NCBI RefSeq assembly: GCF_001874525.1
Contig: NZ_LKAQ01000001.1
Span: 558,001-622,000, forward strand
Length of the DNA: 64,000 bases
Direction: 5' to 3'
Source of the DNA: Pseudodesulfovibrio hydrargyri
GTDB lineage: Bacteria; Desulfobacterota; Desulfovibrionia; Desulfovibrionales; Desulfovibrionaceae
Shown here piece by piece: positions 45,646 through 55,703 of the stretch. The translations under genes and the position numbers were made by a program. Below the pieces are notes generated by a model, which was not told where the DNA came from, searched no databases, and saw only the letters and a list, made by a program, of their open reading frames with translations. The stretch's first letter is position 1. Every line of letters starts with the position of its first letter.

Positions 45646-46380
45646 CTAGTACGTGAAGTTCCGTTCCATGATCTTCCGGTAGACACCGTTTTCCTTGAGG
45701 GTGTCGAGGGCGTTCTGCCATTTTCGGATGGTCTCGTCCGGGACGTCCAGGGAAAAGGCGAGCCAGGCGGCGGAGTCGCCGAACTTGCAGCCCGTGCGCT
45801 CGAAATCGGCGGGGTTGAGACCGGCCTTCTTGACCATATAATAATAGGTGCGCTCGCCCATGAGCACAAGGTCCACGCGGTCCTCGACAAGCTTCATGTA
45901 GCTGGACTGGTAGGTCGGGCCCACGTCGAGGTTGGTGAACCCCATGGCGGCCAGGGCCTGGTGGGTGTAGCCGTCCTTGCGCACGGCGATGCGCTCCACC
46001 CGGCGCGCGTCGTCCAGGTTCTCGACCCGCAGGGCTGACCCCCGGTGTTTGAAGAAATAATCCCCCTCGCCGAAGATCGGGCCGACCCACTTGAAAAGCT
46101 TTTCCCGCTCCGGGATGCGTACGATGGCGAACAGTCCCTGCATGGGCAGTTTCTGCGCCTGCTCATACCCGCGCAGCCACGGCGTATCCTTCAGCGGACT
46201 GTCGTCGCCGACGATCTTCTGAATCTCGAGAACCACTTCCGGGGCCACGCCCCACAATTTATCCTGATCGGCGTAGACCAACGGCGGGTAGACGATTGCC
46301 TGCATGTTGAACTCGCCGCAGAAGGCCGCAGCCGACACAAACAGCGTAAGGCATATAGCCGGTACGATTGTCTTGCGCAC
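45646..46380 (-). CDS. Periplasmic amino-acid-type solute-binding protein, orphan
   Basis: A 244-residue SBP_bac_3-like protein with a signal peptide (RKTIVPAICLTLFVSAAAFC, residues 2-21). The mature body shows YADQDKLWGVAPEVVLEIQK, RVERIAVRKDGYTHQALAAM and VEDRVDLVLMGERTYYYMVK, typical of the two-lobe fold, ending MERNFTY. No transporter subunits adjoin. It is a separate small unit on the minus strand between the tRNA terminator and the sigma-54 activator gene. Ligand unknown; such orphans often act with distant permeases or sensors. Confidence 0.78.
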   Translation of the reverse strand: MRKTIVPAICLTLFVSAAAFCGEFNMQAIVYPPLVYADQDKLWGVAPEVVLEIQKIVGDDSPLKDTPWLRGYEQAQKLPMQGLFAIVRIPEREKLFKWVGPIFGEGDYFFKHRGSALRVENLDDARRVERIAVRKDGYTHQALAAMGFTNLDVGPTYQSSYMKLVEDRVDLVLMGERTYYYMVKKAGLNPADFERTGCKFGDSAAWLAFSLDVPDETIRKWQNALDTLKENGVYRKIMERNFTY

Positions 46381-46662
46381 AGATTCTCCCGCGTAGATGC
46401 AATATGTGGCAACATCATATACGAGACGTTAGGCACTGTCCATTATTGACTGAAGGCACCCGGCAACCCACGGGTTTTCATTCCGCCCCCGGGCTGGATC
46501 GACTCAGGACAGCCCCCCCGTCCCGGCCGAGGCGCATAACTTTTTCATGAAAATCAAACATATCAAGCCCAAACGAAAGCGGCTTTTTGATGACTTCCCG
46601 CAGGGAATGGGCTAAACCCGAAATAAGATTCATTGTTGCATCAGAACCGGCAGGAGTACGGC

Positions 46663-48384
46663 GTGTCCGACACCAATCCCGTGGATATCCCTTTCCATTC
46701 CATCCTCAACCGGCTCGACGTCGCGGCCCTGGCAGCCGATTCGTCCGGGCTCATCGCCTATGCCACGCCGTGCGCGGAACAGACCTTCGGCTTCGGCCCG
46801 GGGCGCATGCACGGCCTGCCCATGGCCGAAGTCCTGCCCTACGCCGTTGTCAACGGCGATACGGGGGACGGCGAGGCGGCCGCGCGCGTGAAGCTGCCCG
46901 ACGGCACCCTGAACGCGGTATCGCGCAGCCCCATCGTCCTGAACGGCGAGACCGTGGGCAACCTGCTGACCCTCCATCCCGAGCCGGGCCCGGACAAGGT
47001 GGCCCGGTCCGAAACCTACCGCACCCTGGCCGAGCACATGGAGGCGGTCTTCAACGCGTCCAGCGACGGCATCTGGCTGACCGACGGCCACGGCGTGGTC
47101 CTGAACATCAACACCGCGTCCGAGAGCCTCAACTCCATTTCGGCGGACGAGGTTGTCGGCAGGCCCGTGGCCACTCTGGTGGAGAACGGGACCATAGACC
47201 GGTCCGCCACCCTGGAGGTGCTGCGCAAGAAACGCCGGGTCTCGGTCCTGCAGGAGGTCACCCGCACCGGGCGGCAGCTCATCGTCACAGGCACGCCGAC
47301 CTTCGACACGGACGGCAACATCCGGCTGGTGGTCCTGAACGAGCGGGACATCACCGACCTGAACGAATTGCGCACCACCCTGGCCCAGACCCGCAAGGCC
47401 AAGGAAAAGGCCGAGGCCGAACTGACCGGCATGTCGCTCATGGAGCTCAAGAAGAGCCGCGTGGTGGCCGAGAGCCCGGCCATGCGCAAGGCCATGGCCA
47501 CGGCTCAAAAGCTGGCCCAATTCGAGACCTCGGAGATCCTGCTCACGGGCGATTCCGGCACGGGCAAGGGGCTGCTGGCCAAGTTCATCCACGACACCAG
47601 CCCCAGGCGCGGCAAGCCGTTCATCCAGGTCAACTGCGCCACCCTGCCCGAAACCCTGTTCGAGGCCGAGCTGTTCGGCTATGAAAAAGGGGCCTTCACC
47701 GGCGCGTCCGAACAGGGCAAGTCCGGCCTGTTCGAACTGGCCTCGGGCGGGACCTTCTTCCTGGACGAGGTGGGTGAAATCCCCCTGGACATGCAGGCCA
47801 AGCTGCTCAACTGCCTGGACGACCATATTTATTATCCGCTGGGCGCGAGCAAGCCCAAGCGCATGGACTGCATCATCGTGGCCGCCACCAACCGCGACCT
47901 TGAGGCCCAGGTGCGCAAGCAGGCCTTCCGCCGCGACCTGCTCTACCGGCTGAACACCTTCACCGTGCGCATCCCGCCACTCCGGAAACGACCCGAGGAC
48001 GTATTCGAGTTGATCAACCACTACCTCAAGCAGTTCAACGCGGCCTTCCGCACGACCAAGCGCATCGGCCCGGCGGGCATGAAGCTGCTTCAGTCATACC
48101 CCTTCCCGGGAAACGTCCGCGAACTCATCGGCATCATCAAGAAGGCCGTGGTCATCGGCGAGGACGACTTGCTCGACGACTACCTGAGGGACCTCTTCGA
48201 CCACACCGAGGACGCCGTGACGGAGAACGGCACCCTGCCCGAGGAAGTGGCCAGGCTGGAGCGCCGCATGCTCCGCCAAGCCATGGAGGCATGCTCCAAC
48301 ACCCGCGAGATGGCCGGATTCCTCGGCGTCAGCCAGCCCACCGTGGTGCGCAAGATGCAACGCTACAAGCTGAACAATTTGTGA
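46663..48384 (+). CDS. Sigma-54-dependent transcriptional activator with PAS input
   Basis: Enhancer-binding protein of 573 residues. Two PAS-like domains cover about residues 15-110 and 125-235 ([20 protein letters not shown]). The AAA+ domain has Walker A GDSGTGKG (297-304), the sigma-54 contact loop GAFTGA (343-348) and Walker [11 protein letters not shown]. The C-terminal helix-turn-helix [20 protein letters not shown] is of the TyrR type. The start is GTG 46663 with AGGAG upstream; an earlier TTG lacks a site. It stands directly before an intergenic region with three palindromes and a -24/-12 promoter, and it probably controls the agmatine/putrescine operon in response to a small-molecule signal bound by PAS. 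Confidence 0.9.
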   Translation: MSDTNPVDIPFHSILNRLDVAALAADSSGLIAYATPCAEQTFGFGPGRMHGLPMAEVLPYAVVNGDTGDGEAAARVKLPDGTLNAVSRSPIVLNGETVGNLLTLHPEPGPDKVARSETYRTLAEHMEAVFNASSDGIWLTDGHGVVLNINTASESLNSISADEVVGRPVATLVENGTIDRSATLEVLRKKRRVSVLQEVTRTGRQLIVTGTPTFDTDGNIRLVVLNERDITDLNELRTTLAQTRKAKEKAEAELTGMSLMELKKSRVVAESPAMRKAMATAQKLAQFETSEILLTGDSGTGKGLLAKFIHDTSPRRGKPFIQVNCATLPETLFEAELFGYEKGAFTGASEQGKSGLFELASGGTFFLDEVGEIPLDMQAKLLNCLDDHIYYPLGASKPKRMDCIIVAATNRDLEAQVRKQAFRRDLLYRLNTFTVRIPPLRKRPEDVFELINHYLKQFNAAFRTTKRIGPAGMKLLQSYPFPGNVRELIGIIKKAVVIGEDDLLDDYLRDLFDHTEDAVTENGTLPEEVARLERRMLRQAMEACSNTREMAGFLGVSQPTVVRKMQRYKLNNL

Positions 48385-48398
48385 TTCACATTTGAATC
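48383..48398 (+). promoter_or_regulatory. Palindrome copy 1, candidate activator binding site
   Basis: GATTCACATTTGAATC has perfect GATTC/GAATC arms with a six-base spacer. It overlaps the stop codon of the activator gene and is centred about 337 bases before the predicted operon start. Confidence 0.6.
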
Positions 48399-48561
48399 GC
48401 CTCAATTCGCAAAACAGCACTTTTAACAGTATTGTCATTTTCTCCATTTTATTAACGGAGGCGAAGACGGTGTCTGACTTTTTTGCAACGCGAAGGCCAT
48501 TTTCAGCCCCCTCATGCCCGTTTGGCAAAACCGCCAAGTCATAATTGTTAAATTCTGATTT

Positions 48562-48577
48562 GATTCAATTTTAAATC
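48562..48577 (+). promoter_or_regulatory. Palindrome copy 2, candidate activator binding site
   Basis: GATTCAATTTTAAATC repeats the same layout with one arm position changed (AAATC). It is centred about 158 bases before the predicted transcription start and 58 bases from copy 3. Confidence 0.6.
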
Positions 48578-48619
48578 GCACATTTATTCATTAAAACCAG
48601 CATATTACAAAAAATTGCT

Positions 48620-48635
48620 GATTTAATTTTGAATC
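48620..48635 (+). promoter_or_regulatory. Palindrome copy 3, candidate activator binding site
   Basis: GATTTAATTTTGAATC, extended to TGATT...AATCA, shares the AATTTT spacer with copy 2. Its centre is about 100 bases before the predicted start, a normal distance for a sigma-54 enhancer site. The rest of this 387-base gene-free region (48385-48771) is AT-rich and holds nothing else I can name. Confidence 0.65.
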
Positions 48636-48701
48636 AACCGGAAAACCGGCCTCCGCTAAGCATTTAATTTAACTATTCGAAATAAAACAACTAACATAAG
48701 T

Positions 48702-48717
48702 AGGATCGGCGTTTGCT
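48702..48717 (+). promoter_or_regulatory. Sigma-54 (-24/-12) promoter of the agmatine/putrescine operon
   Basis: AGGATCGGCGTTTGCT keeps the invariant GG (48703-48704) and GC (48715-48716) with ten bases between them. It also agrees with the consensus at C6, R7 and TTGCW, nine or more positions in all. The predicted start is near 48728, giving a 44-base leader to ATG 48772, which follows GGTGGA. Confidence 0.75.
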
Positions 48718-48771
48718 GTAGGAAAGACGGTTTTCGACTTCAACTCTTACAATACATTTGGTGGATACATC

Positions 48772-50073
48772 ATGACCAACAAGGAACTGCAACAGAGGAG
48801 AGAGGCGGCCGTCCCCAGGGGAGTCTCCAACGCCGGTCCCATCTTCGCCGCCAGCGCCAAGGGCGCGACCGTCACGGACGTGGAAGGCAAGGAGTTCATC
48901 GACTTCGCGGGCGGCATCGGGGTGAACAACGTGGGCCACTGCCACCCCAAGGTGGTCGAGGCCATTCGAGAACAGGCGGGCAAGCTGCTGCACTCCTGCT
49001 ACCACGTCTTTCAATATGAAGGTTACGTGGCCCTGGCCGAGAAGCTCAACGCCCTGACCCCCGGTGACCACGCCAAGAAGACCGTCCTGGTCAACTCCGG
49101 GTCCGAGGCCGTGGAAAATGCGGTCAAGGTCGCCCGCAGGGCCTCGGGCCGCCCGGCCATCGTGGCCTCGGCCTCCGGCTTCCACGGCCGCACCCTGCTG
49201 GCCTCCACCCTGACCGCCAAGGTCATGCCCTACAAGGCCGGGTTCGGGCCCTACGCCCCCGAGGTCTACCACATCCCCTACGCCTACTGTTACCGCTGTC
49301 CCGTGGGCAGCTCCTACCCCGGCTGCAAGATGCAGTGCGCCGAGCTGCTGAAAAAGAGCTTCATTGACATGGTCAACCCCGAGAGCGTGGCCGCCGTGAT
49401 CCTGGAGCCCGTGGCCGGCGAGGGCGGCTTCGTGGTCCCGCCCAAGGAATACTTCCCGCGCATTCGGGAAATCTGCGACGAGTTCGGCATCCTGTTGATC
49501 ATCGACGAGGTCCAGTCCGGCATCTGCCGCACCGGCTCCCTGTTCGCCATCGAGCAGTGGGACGTGGTCCCGGACCTGCTGACCTCGGCCAAGTCCCTGG
49601 GCGGCGGCACGGTCATCTCGGCCTGCACCGGCCGGGCCGAGCTGATGGACGCGCCCCAGGTGGGCGGCCTGGGCGGCACCTACGGCGGCAACCCGGTGAG
49701 CTGCGCCGCGGCCCTGGCCGTGCTCGACGTGGTCGAGAGCGAAAACCTGGTGGCAAAATCGCAGGCCCTGGGGACCAAGGTCCGCTCCGCCTTCGAGGAT
49801 ATGGCCAAGAAATACGACTGCATCGGCGACGTGCGCGGCCTGGGCTCCATGCTGGCCCTGGAACTGGTCCACGACAAGGCGGCCAAGACTCCGGCCCCGG
49901 ACATCGCCAAGGCGCTGGTCGCCAAGTGCCGCGAGAACGGGCTGATCATCCTGTCCTGCGGCCATTCCGGCAACGTCATCCGCACGCTCATGCCGCTGGT
50001 CATCAGCGACGCCGAGCTGGAAAAGGGCATGTCCGTCCTGGAAACGGCCTTTGCCGAAGTGGCCAAGGGGTAG
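48772..50073 (+). CDS. gabT: Class III aminotransferase, GABA transaminase type
   Basis: Pyridoxal-phosphate enzyme of 433 residues, predicted to convert 4-aminobutyrate to succinate semialdehyde. NSGSEAVENAVKVARRASGR binds the cofactor phosphate, SASGFHGRTLL stacks on the ring and the Schiff-base lysine is in TSAKSLGGGTVISACTGR near residue 275. The segment AYCYRCPVGSSYPGCKMQC, with four cysteines, is shared with other GABA-type members of the class. It is the first gene of the operon behind the sigma-54 promoter; the aldehyde oxidoreductase gene starts six bases later. Together with the downstream putrescine genes this supports the GABA assignment over ornithine-type alternatives. Confidence 0.85.
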   Translation: MTNKELQQRREAAVPRGVSNAGPIFAASAKGATVTDVEGKEFIDFAGGIGVNNVGHCHPKVVEAIREQAGKLLHSCYHVFQYEGYVALAEKLNALTPGDHAKKTVLVNSGSEAVENAVKVARRASGRPAIVASASGFHGRTLLASTLTAKVMPYKAGFGPYAPEVYHIPYAYCYRCPVGSSYPGCKMQCAELLKKSFIDMVNPESVAAVILEPVAGEGGFVVPPKEYFPRIREICDEFGILLIIDEVQSGICRTGSLFAIEQWDVVPDLLTSAKSLGGGTVISACTGRAELMDAPQVGGLGGTYGGNPVSCAAALAVLDVVESENLVAKSQALGTKVRSAFEDMAKKYDCIGDVRGLGSMLALELVHDKAAKTPAPDIAKALVAKCRENGLIILSCGHSGNVIRTLMPLVISDAELEKGMSVLETAFAEVAKG

Positions 50074-50079
50074 CGATCG

Positions 50080-51852
50080 GTGCAAGGAATTCACGGGCGC
50101 ATACTCTTCATCGACGTCACCGAGCGGTCGTTCTCCATCGAGCCGCTCGGGGACGCCGGCCTGCCCCTGCCCGGGGGCAAGGCGTTGGGTACGCGCCTGC
50201 TCCTTGAACACAATCCGGCCGGGGTGGATCCGCTCTCCCCGGACAACCGGCTGGTCATCGCCACGGGCCCGTGCTGCGGCACGTCCGCCTGGGGCTCCAG
50301 CCGCTACGGCGTCTTCTCCAAGTCGCCGCAGACCGGCTTCTACGCGGAATCCTACTCCGGGGGCAAAACCCCGGAGGCCATCGACCGGGCCGGTTTCGAC
50401 GCCATCGTCGTGACCGGCGCGGCCGATGCGCTGACCGTCCTGGCCGTCCACCCGGACGGCTGCGATTTTCACGAAGCCCCGCAGCTAAAGGGGCTCGAGA
50501 CCTACGCCGCCGAAGACGCCCTGATCCAGGACTACGCCCCCAGGGGCGAGGGCTTTGGCCGTCCCGGGGCCATGGTCATCGGCCCGGCGGGCGAGAACCT
50601 GGTGGCCTTCTCGGTCATCGAGAACGACTACTGGCGCAGCGCCGGACGATGCGGCCTGGGCGCGGTGCTCGGCGCAAAGAAAATAAAGGGACTGGTCTTT
50701 GCCGGGGACCGCAAGCGCCGGGTCGCCGACCCCGAGGGACTGAAGGCCTTCGCCGGGGAATTCCGCGACGCCCACGGCGACTCCCCGGCGGTCAAGGCGT
50801 ACCGCGCGCGGGGCACCACCCAGATGGTCGCCCTGATGAACACCGTGGGCGCGTTCCCGAGCCGCTACTGGTCGGCCGGGACCTGCGACCACTGGGAGCG
50901 CATCAGCGGCGACGTCTTCCACGAGCAGCACGAGGTCACGCCCCACGCCTGCCTGAAGTGCTTCATGGCCTGCGGCCGCAAGGCGCGCATCATCAGCGGC
51001 CCACACAAGGGACTGACCCTCGAGGGACCGGAGTACGAGACCATCTACGCCTTCGGCGGGCTGTGCATGGTCCGCAACATCGACGAGATCGCCCACCTGA
51101 ACGACCTCTGCGACCGCCTCGGCCTGGACACCATCTCGGCGGGCAACCTCTGCGCCATGGTCGCCGAGGCGTCCAGCCAGGGCCGCCTGGACGCGCCCCT
51201 GACCTACGGCGACGCGGCCACCATCGCCGCTCTGCTGGAGCAGATCGCGAACCGCGAGGGGCTGGGCGACGTCCTGGCCGACGGCATCGCCAGGGGCGCG
51301 GACAAACTCGGCCTGTCCGACATGGCCGTGCACGTCAAGGGGCTGGAACCGGCCGGCTACGATCCCCGCGTGCTCAAGGGCATGGGCTTGACTTACGGGA
51401 CCTCCCCACGCGGGGCCTGCCACCTGCGAACCACTTTTTACAAGGCCGAGCTGTCCGGGATGATCCCGTCGGACGCCGTGGAGGGCAAGGCCGACCTGCT
51501 CATAGATTTCGAGGACCGGCTGGTCGTGTTCGACTGCCTGATCCTGTGCCGCTTCTACCGCGACATGTACGACTGGGCCGCCCTGGTCCGCTTGCTCGCC
51601 CTGGTCACCGGGGAACCATGGGATGAACCGTCCCTGCGCCGGGCAGCGGCCCGCGTGGTGGACGACACCCGGCGATTCAACGTCCGCGAGGGGCTGACCC
51701 CGCAAGACGACCAGCTGCCCAGGAAACTCCATGAATCCCTGCCCACCGGGCAGGTCATCACCCGGGAGGAGTACGCGCTCCTCCTCAATGAATACTATCG
51801 CCTGCGCGGCTGGGATGAATCGGGCGTACCGCCCGTCCCGGCCGCCGAATAG
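50080..51852 (+). CDS. aor: Aldehyde:ferredoxin oxidoreductase family protein (tungsten type), copy 2
   Basis: Full-length AOR-family protein of 590 residues. It has the N-terminal GRILFIDVTERSF, VIATGPCCGTSAWGSSRYG and the cluster motif CLKCFMACG near residue 292. GPEYETIYAFGG near 321 holds the catalytic-type Glu, the pterin motif DLCDRLGLDTISAG follows, and a further Cys lies in CLILCRFYRD. The GTG start at 50080 lies six bases after gabT and ten bases before the polyamine importer ATPase. Placed between an aminotransferase that makes an aldehyde and the import genes, it is the best candidate for oxidising succinate semialdehyde to succinate with reduction of ferredoxin. This is inferred from position, not shown by the sequence. 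Confidence 0.86.
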   Translation: MQGIHGRILFIDVTERSFSIEPLGDAGLPLPGGKALGTRLLLEHNPAGVDPLSPDNRLVIATGPCCGTSAWGSSRYGVFSKSPQTGFYAESYSGGKTPEAIDRAGFDAIVVTGAADALTVLAVHPDGCDFHEAPQLKGLETYAAEDALIQDYAPRGEGFGRPGAMVIGPAGENLVAFSVIENDYWRSAGRCGLGAVLGAKKIKGLVFAGDRKRRVADPEGLKAFAGEFRDAHGDSPAVKAYRARGTTQMVALMNTVGAFPSRYWSAGTCDHWERISGDVFHEQHEVTPHACLKCFMACGRKARIISGPHKGLTLEGPEYETIYAFGGLCMVRNIDEIAHLNDLCDRLGLDTISAGNLCAMVAEASSQGRLDAPLTYGDAATIAALLEQIANREGLGDVLADGIARGADKLGLSDMAVHVKGLEPAGYDPRVLKGMGLTYGTSPRGACHLRTTFYKAELSGMIPSDAVEGKADLLIDFEDRLVVFDCLILCRFYRDMYDWAALVRLLALVTGEPWDEPSLRRAAARVVDDTRRFNVREGLTPQDDQLPRKLHESLPTGQVITREEYALLLNEYYRLRGWDESGVPPVPAAE

Positions 51853-51862
51853 GAGGAAAGAT

Positions 51863-52877
<1,015 letters not shown>

Positions 52878-52885
<8 letters not shown>

Positions 52886-53798
52886 CGATCAACAACAAGA
52901 CACCCGCATCTGGTACGGCGAGCTGACCACCCGCTCGGCGTTGCGGCGGCGCGGCCTGCTCCAGGTCTCGCCCGGCCTGTTCTGGATCCTCATCTTCCTG
53001 ACCGTGCCCGCCCTGGCGCTCATCGCCCTGTCCTTCGCCACGCGCGGCGGCTACGGCGAGATCGAATGGATCTTCACCTTCGAGAATTTCACCCGCCTGG
53101 CCGGGTACGGCATGTTCGGCTGGAGCCCGGACTACCTGATCATCCTGGCCCGCTCCCTGTGGGTGGCCTTCGTGACCACCACCATCTGCACGGCGCTGGC
53201 CTTCCCGCTGTCCTTCTTCATCGCGAGCAAGCCCAAGACCACCCGGTACGTCTGGCTGACCCTGGTGATCATCCCGTTCTGGACCAACCTGGTCATCCGC
53301 ACCTACGCCTGGCAGCTGGTCCTTTCCCCGGACCTGCCCATCGCCAAGTTCGCGGCCGCCCTCGGGCTGATCCCGGAGGGCAGCCCGCTCTACCCGTCCG
53401 AGTTCGCCGTGTACCTGGGCATGATCTCCGCCTTCCTGCCCTTCGTGGTCCTGCCGCTCTATTCCAGCGTGGAAAAGCTCGACTGGTCCCTGGTGGAGGC
53501 GGCCTTCGACCTCTACTCCAACCGGCGGCGGGTGTTCATGCAGGCCATCCTGCCCCAGACCCTGCCCGGCCTGTCCGTGGGGGCCATCCTGACCTTCGTC
53601 CCGGCCATGGGCATGTTCCTCATCCCGGACTTTCTGGGCGGGGCCAAGTACATGCTGGTCGGCAACCTGATCCAGCAGCAGTTCGGCAAGAGCCGCGACT
53701 GGCCGTTCGGCGCGGCGGTCTCCCTGGCCCTGATGGTCCTGACCCTGGTCGGCCTGTTCGTGTTCCGGCGCAAGGGCGAAAAGATGGAGGTCATCTAA
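52878..53798 (+). CDS. potB: Polyamine ABC transporter permease
   Basis: Inner-membrane subunit of 306 residues with six predicted helices. The N-terminal 30 residues are cytoplasmic. PFWTNLVIRTYAWQLVL and the EAA-type loop LVEAAFDLYSNRRRVFMQAI are hallmarks of PotB/PotH permeases, as is PDFLGGAKYMLVGNLIQQQF. It begins inside the end of potA and ends one base before potC. The pair PotB-PotC should form the membrane channel. Confidence 0.9.
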
Positions 53799-53799
53799 G

Positions 53800-54621
53800 A
53801 TGCAGGCGCAACGCAAGCCGATCCTGGTCCCGGCCGTGGCCCTGGGGACCCTGGCCTTCCTGTACATCCCGCTCATGGCCGTGGCCTCGTTCTCGGTGAA
53901 CGATTCCCGCTTCGGCCTGGCCTGGCAGGGATTCACCTGGAAGTGGTACCTGGAGCTCTTCCGCAACGAGCAGATTCTGGAAGCCGTGGGCAACACCCTG
54001 CTCCTGGGGCTGGTCTCCACGGTCATCGCCACGGTGGTGGGCACGGCCCTGGCCATCGGCATGAGCCGGTTCCCGTGGTCCAAGAAGACCTCGGCCTTCT
54101 TCGAATTCAACCTGTACATGCCGGTCATCACCCCGGAGATCGTGTTCGCGGGCGCGCTGGTCATCGCCTTTGCCTCCCTGCGCTACTTCTCCTCGGCGTT
54201 CGAGCCAGGCATGCTGAACATGATTATCGGCCACGTGACCTTCCAGGTGGCCTTCGTGGCCCTGGTGGTCCGCTCGCGCCTTGCGGCCTTCAACAACGAG
54301 ATCGAGGAGGCCTCCCACGACCTCTACGCCACCAACTGGTACACCCTGCGCAAAGTCATCCTGCCCATGCTCACCCCGGGCATCGTGTCCGGAGCCATGC
54401 TCGCCTTCACCCTGTCGCTGGACGACTTCATCATCAGCTTCTTCACGGCCGGGCCCACCTCGGTGACCCTGCCGCTCTACATATACGCGGAAGTGCATCG
54501 CGGCATCACGCCGAAGATCCACGCCCTGTCCACGGTCGGTCTGCTGGTGACCATCGTCCTGGTCATCACCTCCCAAAAAATATCAAACAGTTTCAGTGAA
54601 AAGGAGAGAGATGATGCGTAA
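53800..54621 (+). CDS. potC: Polyamine ABC transporter permease
   Basis: Second membrane subunit, 273 residues, six helices. The PotC/PotI pattern is visible in FSVNDSRFGLAWQGFTWKWY, the EAA loop IEEASHDLYATNWYTLRKVI and SLDDFIISFFTAGPTSVTLP. Its end overlaps the potD start by 11 bases, so potD has its ribosome site (AAGGAG) within potC. This ties transporter subunit levels together. Confidence 0.9.
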   Translation: MQAQRKPILVPAVALGTLAFLYIPLMAVASFSVNDSRFGLAWQGFTWKWYLELFRNEQILEAVGNTLLLGLVSTVIATVVGTALAIGMSRFPWSKKTSAFFEFNLYMPVITPEIVFAGALVIAFASLRYFSSAFEPGMLNMIIGHVTFQVAFVALVVRSRLAAFNNEIEEASHDLYATNWYTLRKVILPMLTPGIVSGAMLAFTLSLDDFIISFFTAGPTSVTLPLYIYAEVHRGITPKIHALSTVGLLVTIVLVITSQKISNSFSEKERDDA

Positions 54622-55654
54622 ACTGCTGCTGGCCATCCTGATGGTCCTGGTCATGGTGCCGTCCGCGTTTGCGGCGGAGGAAATGCGCCTGCTCATCTGG
54701 AGCGAATACATGCCCGAGGATTTCCTGACGGATTTCGAGCACGACACGGGCATCAAGGTGCGCGTGGAGTACTACGAATCCATGGAGGAAATGGTCGCCA
54801 AGCTCCAGGCGGGCGGCAAGAACCAGTATGACGTGGTCGTCCCGTCCGACTACATCATCCCGGCCATGATCAAGCTGGACCTGCTCAAGGAGCTCGACCA
54901 CTCCAAGCTGCCCAACCTGAAGAACCTCGAGGCGACCTTCATCAACCCCGCCTGGGACGACGGCAACAAGTACACCGTGGCCTACCAGTGGGGCACCCTG
55001 GGCATGATGTACCGCAAGGACAAGCTCAAGGACTTCGACGGCTCCTGGTCGGTCATGTTCGACCCCGAGAAGCGCCAGGGCGCGTTCATTTTCGTCGACT
55101 CCATCCGCGAGATGCTCGGCTGCGCCCAATGCGCCATGGGCATGGACGTGAACACCACCGAGAAGGCGGACCTCAAGAAACTCCTCGACACCATGCTTGA
55201 GGCCAAGAAATCCAAATACTTCGCCGGATTCGACGTGGGCACCGGCGGCCGTTCCAAGGTCGTGGCCGGAACGGCCGTGGCCGCCATCGTGTACAACGGC
55301 GACGCCCTGCGCGCCGTGGCCGACAACCCGGACACCTGCGGGTTCGTGAACCCCACGGAAGGGACCATCGGCTGGGTGGACAACATGTCCATTCCCATCG
55401 GTGCCCCGCACCCGGACCTGGCCTACGCTTTCATCAACTGGGTGCTCGAGCCCAAGGTCGGCGCCAAGCTGTCCAACTGGACCCAGTACGCCACCCCGAA
55501 CGAGGCGGCCTACCCGTACATCACCCCCGAGGACTTCAAGAACCCGGCCATCTATCCGGAGAAGTCCTACATGCCCAAGATCCAGTTCATCAAGGACCTG
55601 GGCAACGAGAACAAGATGTACGACCAGATCTGGACCATGGTAAAGACCCGTTAA
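54611..55654 (+). CDS. potD: Polyamine-binding periplasmic protein
   Basis: Substrate-binding subunit of 347 residues with a signal peptide (RKLLLAILMVLVMVPSAFA, cleavage before AEE). The mature start MRLLIWSEYMPEDFLTDFEH resembles PotD/PotF. The ligand pocket region includes YDVVVPSDYIIPAMIK and TIGWVDNMSIPIGAPHPD, where Trp and Asp residues usually hold the amines. ATG 54611 follows AAGGAGAGAG. An 11-bp GC hairpin lies 12 bases after the stop, a common feature that stabilises transcripts of binding proteins. Whether it prefers agmatine, putrescine or spermidine is unknown. Confidence 0.9.
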   Translation: MMRKLLLAILMVLVMVPSAFAAEEMRLLIWSEYMPEDFLTDFEHDTGIKVRVEYYESMEEMVAKLQAGGKNQYDVVVPSDYIIPAMIKLDLLKELDHSKLPNLKNLEATFINPAWDDGNKYTVAYQWGTLGMMYRKDKLKDFDGSWSVMFDPEKRQGAFIFVDSIREMLGCAQCAMGMDVNTTEKADLKKLLDTMLEAKKSKYFAGFDVGTGGRSKVVAGTAVAAIVYNGDALRAVADNPDTCGFVNPTEGTIGWVDNMSIPIGAPHPDLAYAFINWVLEPKVGAKLSNWTQYATPNEAAYPYITPEDFKNPAIYPEKSYMPKIQFIKDLGNENKMYDQIWTMVKTR

Positions 55655-55665
55655 TCCTTCAACCC

Positions 55666-55694
55666 GGCGGCCGGGGGACCACACCCCGGCCGCC
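55666..55694 (+). other. Intercistronic hairpin after potD
   Basis: GGCGGCCGGGG and CCCCGGCCGCC form an 11-bp perfect stem with a 7-base loop between potD and the amidohydrolase gene. No T-run follows, so partial termination or mRNA protection is more likely than a full stop. Confidence 0.55.
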
Positions 55695-55703
55695 CTATCC
55701 ATC

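Noticed and set aside
48772..50073. Acetylornithine aminotransferase for the first operon gene
   Set aside because: No arginine-biosynthesis neighbours; the cysteine-bearing segment and the polyamine context favour a GABA-type enzyme.
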